Assembly: GCA_016213345.1 (NCBI GenBank)
Contig: JACRAO010000103.1
Coordinates: 1 to 11,109 of the forward strand
Direction of reading: 5' to 3'
DNA length: 11,109 nt
DNA from: Bdellovibrio sp.
Lineage (GTDB): Bacteria; Bdellovibrionota; UBA1018
The notes beneath the pieces were generated by a model. That model was not told the DNA's origin, ran no database searches, and was given only the letters and a program-made list of their open reading frames with translations. Of the stretch, positions 7,656-11,109 are shown one piece after another (within the stretch, counting starts at the first letter, position 1; every line of letters starts with the position of its first letter). A program made the position numbers and the translations under genes.

Positions 7656-7755
7656 AAATACGCCTAAAATCAAAAGAAAGCCCTTTACACAACCAAGAGT
7701 AAATATATGATAAAAGTGTTTATAAAAGGCCTTACGGCTGTAATAATGCGTATTT
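7656..7755. repeat. Nested inverted repeats upstream of the HNH gene
   Basis: Outer arms AAATACGC (7656-7663) and GCGTATTT (7748-7755) are exact complements 84 bp apart. Inside them GCCCTTTACAC (7680-7690) can pair, with a bulge, with GTGTTTATAAAAGGC (7716-7730), and a small GCC-TTAC-GGC hairpin lies at 7729-7738. The nesting suggests a folded RNA or a paired protein-binding site, but base pairing was judged by eye only. Confidence 0.3.
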
Positions 7756-7828
7756 AAAACAGATAATAAAAAACCAAAATACAACTTAAGAAATATAGAA
7801 AAATCACGTCAAGAAAAATCGACCTGAC

Positions 7829-7930
7829 TAAAAAAGTTTTTTTAAAAAATAATAAAAGCAAAGGAAAAAATTTAAAAAATATTTTGTATATTTTTCCATT
7901 CTTTTCCTTACTTAACTATTAAAGCTTATA
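7829..7930 (-). repeat. Right inverted repeat of the HNH unit
   Basis: Read on the minus strand from 7930, this repeats the order of blocks in 6428-6534: TATAAGC, AATAGTT, GTAAGG, the shared 21-bp core (7894-7874), then CCTTTG, CTTTT, ATTTTTT and CTTTTTTA (7836-7829). From TATAC to CTTTG the two copies match at 29 of 32 positions without gaps. The composition is AT-rich, which lowers the weight of the outer blocks but not of the core plus its ordered neighbours. Confidence 0.55.
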
Positions 7931-8015
7931 GTGCCTGTTTAATTCTATTTTTTTTAATTTTTATGTAGTGTACCTAAGCTTGTTCAACCAAAGTTACAAA
8001 GTCCCCAAAATCGAC

Positions 8016-9248
8016 TTACTTCTCAGGATGCTCTTTACCGTCTTTATCTTCGCCACCTATGCGAACATCCGCACCTTTGGGCTCACCATGATTTTTTGGA
8101 TCTACTCCACCTGCTACGTCTACTTTAGTTTTGTCAGTTACTTCTAAAATTGGATCACTACCTTTTTTTAACTTTTCTGCTCGTCGTTCTGCCTCAATCT
8201 GTCCTTGTTGCATGGACTGTGCCAATTTGCGCTTTACAGAAATAGCTGTAACAAATCTCATAGGTTCTCTATCTGTGATTTGCCCAAAGTTTGCCAATGC
8301 TGTTATTAAATGCTTATCTGTTTGGCCATTAGATCCTGCAAGTATAGTCTTTATTCGTTCCTTAAGCTCTTCATCTTGCTCATGCGCTCCCAATAAAATA
8401 AGCGCATTAACAACACCCTGGTGATTGACATCTTTCAATAAGCTTTCGATTACAATTCGTTTCATTTTAGGACTCAGTTTATCTAAATTTTCTGGTTTTT
8501 GTAAAATCTCACAAACCATTGGATATTTAATTTTTGATAAAGAAATCAGTCCCCTTAGTTTTTGCCTAGGATCTCGCGACGCAAGTTGTTCTTTGATTTT
8601 ATCCAATACTGTAAGCGGTATTGTTTTCATATATTTTATTAATACAATACTAGCTAAATCTTTTATTTCTGGATCACTATGTTTTACTGCTACTTTTGCA
8701 ATATTATTCTTAGCCCTTCTATTATCTTTTCCTTTTGCGTCTAGATACTCAATAGCAAGCTTTCTTTCTAGTAAGTTTTCGCCTTCACCATGTAACCAAT
8801 ACGAAAATAAACTACCTTCTGCATACGAAAAACCAAGCTTAGATATTACATTTCTAATTGTTTTTATTTGGCTTTCAATAATTCCTTTTTCCACATCACT
8901 TATCTTACTATCTACAAGTTCTGTAGCTTCGCTAATAGGAATTTCTACACCTGCTAAAACTTTAGCTGCAATTTCTTTTGCCTTTTCATCTGGGCTAGCA
9001 AACACTTGTGTCACTAATGCGAATATTTCAAATAATACTTTTTGATACTGACTCTCTTGTGGAGTTGTATCTGCTTGCGTAGTAGTTTCTTGATGAGCAG
9101 CATCTGGAGCTACATCTGCTGGTTTAGCTTCAGTAGCGTCTCCGTCACCTGCTTTTACAGAAAAAGAAATACTGATAATTAAAAGCATAAAAATGCATAG
9201 TTTTTTAGAAATATTCTTTATATTTTTAAAAAATCCGCTTTTTAGCAT
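8016..9248 (-). CDS. Exported HEAT-like alpha-solenoid protein of unknown function
   Basis: The frame is open from ATG 9266, but GAGGAG (9264-9259) overlaps that codon and stands ten bases before ATG 9248, so 9248 is the better start (410 residues). Residues 1-33 are a Sec signal: a basic stretch KNIKNISKK, the hydrophobic LCIFMLLIISISFSV, and a likely cut after VKA. An Ala/Thr/Asp/Glu-rich linker follows to about residue 62. Residues about 135-320 show paired amphipathic helices with HEAT-like spacing, for example ERKLAIEYLDAKGKDNRRA, DPEIKDLASIVLIKYMK and DPRQKLRGLISLSKIK. These folds bind proteins or peptides; no catalytic residues are evident. The C-terminal 60 residues are charged, Gly/Lys/Asp-rich and probably disordered. 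A 34-codon ORF with the same ribosome binding site precedes it by 21 bp, suggesting co-translation. It could be a periplasmic scaffold. The HEAT assignment is by pattern, and partners are unknown. Confidence 0.75.
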   Translation of the reverse strand: MLKSGFFKNIKNISKKLCIFMLLIISISFSVKAGDGDATEAKPADVAPDAAHQETTTQADTTPQESQYQKVLFEIFALVTQVFASPDEKAKEIAAKVLAGVEIPISEATELVDSKISDVEKGIIESQIKTIRNVISKLGFSYAEGSLFSYWLHGEGENLLERKLAIEYLDAKGKDNRRAKNNIAKVAVKHSDPEIKDLASIVLIKYMKTIPLTVLDKIKEQLASRDPRQKLRGLISLSKIKYPMVCEILQKPENLDKLSPKMKRIVIESLLKDVNHQGVVNALILLGAHEQDEELKERIKTILAGSNGQTDKHLITALANFGQITDREPMRFVTAISVKRKLAQSMQQGQIEAERRAEKLKKGSDPILEVTDKTKVDVAGGVDPKNHGEPKGADVRIGGEDKDGKEHPEK

Positions 9249-9269
9249 GCCACTTTTACTCCTCATTAG

Positions 9270-9374
9270 TTAAAAATAACAAATTACTTCTTTGGCATCC
9301 CTCATACCAACAGGCGAAATCAAACAAATTGACAATAATACAACTACCGTATTTGTTTTATTAAAATATGTCAT
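9270..9374 (-). CDS. Small ORF (34 codons) directly upstream of the HEAT-like gene
   Basis: ATG at 9374-9372 is preceded, seven bases away, by GAGGAG (9387-9382), as strong a ribosome binding site as any in the window. The frame gives MTYFNKTNTVVVLLSIC, then LISPVGMRDAKEVICYF, and stops with TAA at 9272-9270. It has a short hydrophobic centre (VVVLLSICLI) and two Cys, resembling a small membrane or signal-like peptide. Its stop lies 21 bp before the start of the HEAT-like gene, whose ribosome binding site carries the same TGAGGAGT octamer. This arrangement supports translation of the small ORF and coupling to the downstream gene, either as a leader peptide or as a small membrane protein. I do not recognise a family, and 34 codons is too short for length alone to be evidence. 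Confidence 0.5.
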   Translation of the reverse strand: MTYFNKTNTVVVLLSICLISPVGMRDAKEVICYF

Positions 9375-9411
9375 AACCACACTCCTCAATCTTTCTTTAC
9401 TTAAAACATCT

Positions 9412-9437
9412 GTTTAATAAAATCATTTTTATCAAAC
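9412..9437. promoter_or_regulatory. 26-bp imperfect palindrome upstream of the small ORF
   Basis: GTTTAATAAAA and TTTTATCAAAC arms around TCAT pair at 10 of 11 positions. It lies 38 bp before the small ORF start, so it could be an operator or a hairpin in the 5' leader of the small ORF and HEAT-like gene. Similarity to a Fur box is weak, and I do not make that claim. Confidence 0.3.
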
Positions 9438-9556
9438 TTACGTAAATATTAGATGCAAATTACGCGCCAACAAATATTTTGACTGGTATTTTTTTAAGTT
9501 ATTGAAATAAAACAAGTTTATTTTTTACAGATTCCCACGAAGTGTCTAAGTAGTTT

Positions 9557-9872
9557 TCACATGTAAATAAAAAGATAAATGTTGTGAAATACCAAATTAA
9601 ATCTTAATCCTCCATACTCACTCAGCCTTGCTCTTTCTGCTCACATTAATGTCTCCAGATAGAATTTTATTTTGTGTTCCACTCTCATTTTTTCGCCATT
9701 TGCCTAATTTTCAAAAACGTTGTTTTTTGCTCTGACAATGCTTTTTTTATTGATGAGATTGCTTCATTCACCCCAATAGCTTTTTTGTAAATGCGACATT
9801 CTACCAAAGTCCAGGAGACTTAGCAAAATATGTGCTTTGTTTTTCTTAGATGTAGATGTCCAACGTATCGGT
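9557..9872 (-). pseudogene. Possible decayed coding region
   Basis: Three minus-strand open stretches follow each other in different frames with overlaps. The first runs from about 9872 to 9764 (includes IRWTSTSKKNKAHILLSLLD). The second is 44 codons at 9819-9688 (includes NEAISSIKKALSEQKTTFLK) and ends with a stop at 9687-9685. The third runs 9688-9557 with one internal TGA (includes AERARLSEYGGLRF). Joined, they read like a helical protein broken by frameshifts. No start codon with a ribosome binding site exists, and I cannot name a family. In AT-rich DNA open stretches of this length can arise by chance, so confidence is low. Confidence 0.22.
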
Positions 9873-10664
9873 TTATAAAAAAATATGCGGGTGTTGGTTT
9901 GTCGGATTTTGTCCCAAAACAAAACTGGCTCCGGGGTAAAGTTTTTTTAAATGACTATCTCTAAAAACTTCTGCAATCTGCCCATGCGCTATTTTTTCGC
10001 CACGCAAGAGTAATACACAAGAATCAGCCAACGAAAGACATTGATTTAAGTCATGAGAAACCAAGACTATAGAATAGCTTTTTTGAACTAATTTTTTAAA
10101 AAGCATGCCCATCATGGTTTGATGGTGAAGATCCATTTTCGAAAGCGCTTCGTCTAATAAAATCACCCTACTTCCCTGCGCAAGCGCTCTAGCCAAATTA
10201 ACAAGCTGCCTCTCACCCCCGCTTAGTGTATGCAAAAAACGATCTCGCAAACCCCAACACACACATTGTTCCATTGCCCAACGTGCTATGTCATGTTTTT
10301 CTGCATAATTGTGCAAATGATGACAAATCCGGCCCATTAAGACAGTCTCTAATGCCGTCAATGGGAACTCTGCCTGAAGTTCAGAAGATAAATAAACCAC
10401 TGATCTTGCTCTTTCTTCAGGCGTCATTTTGAAAAGTAATCTATTTTGACAAAACACTTGCCCCACACTTTCAATTTCTTTTAATGGTAAAATACCTGAT
10501 AGTATTTTTAATAAAGTCGATTTGCCTGAAGCATTTGGACCTATAATGGTTATAATTTCACCCTTAAAGAGCTCAAAAGAAATATCTTTTAGAACTTGTT
10601 TCCCACCGAAAAAATAATTCAAGCTATAAGCACCCAAAATAGGTTTAATTTCTTGATCTTCCAT
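9873..10664 (-). CDS. ABC transporter ATPase of the FecE/BtuD/FhuC type (iron-siderophore, heme or cobalamin import)
   Basis: The 263-residue protein has the motifs of an importer ATPase: Walker A GPNASGKST (42-50), signature LSGGERQ (147-153), Walker B VILLDEA (167-173) with catalytic Glu172, D-loop SKMD (175-178) and switch His204 in SHD. FPLTALETVLMGR after the Q-loop is typical of the metal-chelate import subfamily. It would hydrolyse ATP at the inner membrane to drive uptake with the FecCD-type permease encoded just upstream. Its ATG lies 20 bp inside the permease gene, a translational-coupling arrangement. Two oddities: the expected Gln of the Q-loop (YLPQ in relatives) reads YLSS here (Ser93-Ser94), though a Gln occurs three residues later, and the Walker B is followed by Ala instead of the usual Pro. 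The substrate cannot be decided, because the binding protein and receptor genes are outside the window. Confidence 0.92.
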   Translation of the reverse strand: MEDQEIKPILGAYSLNYFFGGKQVLKDISFELFKGEIITIIGPNASGKSTLLKILSGILPLKEIESVGQVFCQNRLLFKMTPEERARSVVYLSSELQAEFPLTALETVLMGRICHHLHNYAEKHDIARWAMEQCVCWGLRDRFLHTLSGGERQLVNLARALAQGSRVILLDEALSKMDLHHQTMMGMLFKKLVQKSYSIVLVSHDLNQCLSLADSCVLLLRGEKIAHGQIAEVFRDSHLKKLYPGASFVLGQNPTNQHPHIFL

Positions 10665-11109
10665 CGCTTAAAATCATCCAAATAAAAAGTGGAGCACCAA
10701 CAAAAGCCGTAATTACACCAACAGGTAGTTCATAAGGTCTTAATAAAACACGCGCCATCAAATCCGCCAATACTAATGCCACGGCTCCCCAAATAATACA
10801 AAAAGGAATCATATTGAAATGTAAAGAACCCACCAATTTTCTACTAAAATGAGGAACAATGAGCCCCAAAAAACCAATCATGCCACTGCTAGCAACGCTT
10901 AATCCAACCAAAAACGAAGTGAGCCAAATAAACTGTCTTCTTAACTTAGGCACCGAAACTCCAAGACCGGAGGCATTTTCTTCGCCCATTAAAAAAGCAT
11001 CTAGCTGTGTTGATTTTCGCCAAAGCATAAATATCAAAATTAATGAAACAAACAAGGTAAGCAAAGCTCCATGCATACGTGCTCTAGATAAATCTCCCAT
11101 AAGCCAAAA
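10645..11109 (-). CDS. FecCD/BtuC-family ABC transporter permease, N-terminal part beyond the window edge
   Basis: The frame is still open at base 11109: the last codons read Phe-Trp-Leu before Met at 11100, and F-W-L-M-G-D-L matches the internal WxxGsL motif of this family, so the Met is internal and not the start. About 154 C-terminal residues are visible, close to half of the usual 330-350. Diagnostic sequences are ENASGLGV, SGMIGFLGLIVPHFSRKLVG (the conserved coupling-helix region contacting the ATPase) and ELPVGVITAFVGAPLFIW near the C-terminus. Hydrophobic segments fit several transmembrane helices. With the overlapping ATPase gene downstream it forms the inner-membrane part of an importer for siderophores, heme or vitamin B12. 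The stop TAA (10647-10645) lies inside the ATPase gene. Confidence 0.92.
   Translation of the reverse strand, partial: FWLMGDLSRARMHGALLTLFVSLILIFMLWRKSTQLDAFLMGEENASGLGVSVPKLRRQFIWLTSFLVGLSVASSGMIGFLGLIVPHFSRKLVGSLHFNMIPFCIIWGAVALVLADLMARVLLRPYELPVGVITAFVGAPLFIWMILSDGRSRN

Larger units (their letters stand above)
7592..8015. other. Intergenic stretch between the HNH gene and the HEAT-like gene
   Basis: The 424 bases hold no supported gene on either strand. They contain the HNH promoter (7601-7625), a nested dyad (7656-7755), the right inverted repeat of the HNH unit (7829-7930) and an 85-bp remainder next to the stop codon of the HEAT-like gene. I see no GC-rich intrinsic terminator after that stop codon. 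Confidence 0.6.
9375..9872. other. Intergenic stretch between the ABC ATPase gene and the small ORF
   Basis: About 500 bases without an intact gene. The lower part (9375-9440) holds the ribosome binding site of the small ORF and a palindrome. Bases 9505-9526 contain an AT-rich short dyad followed by T on the plus strand, which is too weak to call a terminator. The upper part (about 9557-9872) has coding-like open stretches on the minus strand in shifting frames, listed separately. No convincing terminator for the ABC operon was found. Confidence 0.5.

Noticed and set aside
8425..9045. Long plus-strand open frame of 206 codons opposite the HEAT-like gene
   Set aside because: It lies wholly within the HEAT-like gene on the other strand; the Ser/Phe/Leu-rich composition is what the antisense of a Lys/Glu/Asp-rich protein gives, and there is no ribosome binding site.
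9249..9266. ATG 9266 as start of the HEAT-like gene
   Set aside because: The ribosome binding site GAGGAG overlaps this ATG and is correctly placed for ATG 9248 instead.
9412..9437. Fur box in the palindrome near the iron-type transporter
   Set aside because: Only about half of the positions match the 19-bp consensus, and the site lies downstream of the transporter genes, not at their promoter.
11098..11100. Met at 11100 as the permease start
   Set aside because: The frame is open to the window edge and the preceding Phe-Trp-Leu completes the conserved internal W-L-M-G motif, so this Met is internal.

Overview
The window is AT-rich chromosomal DNA, most likely from a Gram-negative bacterium of the Bdellovibrionota or a similar predatory or periplasm-feeding lineage. 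That assignment is an inference. It rests on the density of exported proteins (five of the seven intact or partial reading frames other than the small ORF and ABC genes start with, or could start with, a Sec signal; in total M28, C1, the 1376-residue protein and the HEAT-like protein), two divergently arranged secreted peptidases of the M28E and C1 families, and an HNH protein whose N-terminal helical domain belongs to a type that is multicopy in Bdellovibrio and myxobacteria. The standard genetic code fits. I see no tRNA, rRNA or CRISPR array.

Layout. Bases 1-710 (minus) hold the N-terminal 236 residues of an M28 aminopeptidase that runs off the left edge. A 190-bp divergent promoter region follows, with two exact 13-bp tandem repeats and a third degenerate copy. 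Then comes a secreted papain-family (C1) peptidase at 901-2019 (plus). Its stop codon overlaps the stop codon of a very large convergent gene (2016-6146, minus) encoding an exported 1376-residue protein of unknown function with a glycine-zipper membrane segment. Next on the minus strand is an HNH endonuclease gene (6551-7591), flanked on both sides by roughly 100-bp AT-rich inverted repeats (about 6428-6534 and 7829-7930). Further along are an exported HEAT-like protein (8016-9248) and a 34-codon small ORF directly in front of it (9270-9374), each with the same strong GAGGAGT ribosome binding site. After a 500-bp stretch without an intact gene, which may contain a decayed coding region, the window ends with the ATPase (9873-10664) and the C-terminal part of the FecCD/BtuC-type permease (10645 to the right edge) of a siderophore, heme or cobalamin importer. 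These two overlap by 20 bp and read in the minus direction.

How the parts relate. The two peptidases share one intergenic control region and could act together in extracellular or periplasmic protein degradation: an endopeptidase making peptides and an aminopeptidase trimming them. The large exported protein and the HEAT-like protein are in the same orientation and are separated only by the inverted-repeat-bounded HNH unit, so they may have been neighbours before that unit arrived. This is inference. The ABC genes are the end of a separate metal-chelate uptake operon that starts outside the window.

The most interesting items are the inverted-repeat-bounded HNH unit, the very large orphan exported protein with a glycine-zipper segment, the promoter repeats between the two peptidase genes, and the small ORF coupled to the HEAT-like gene.
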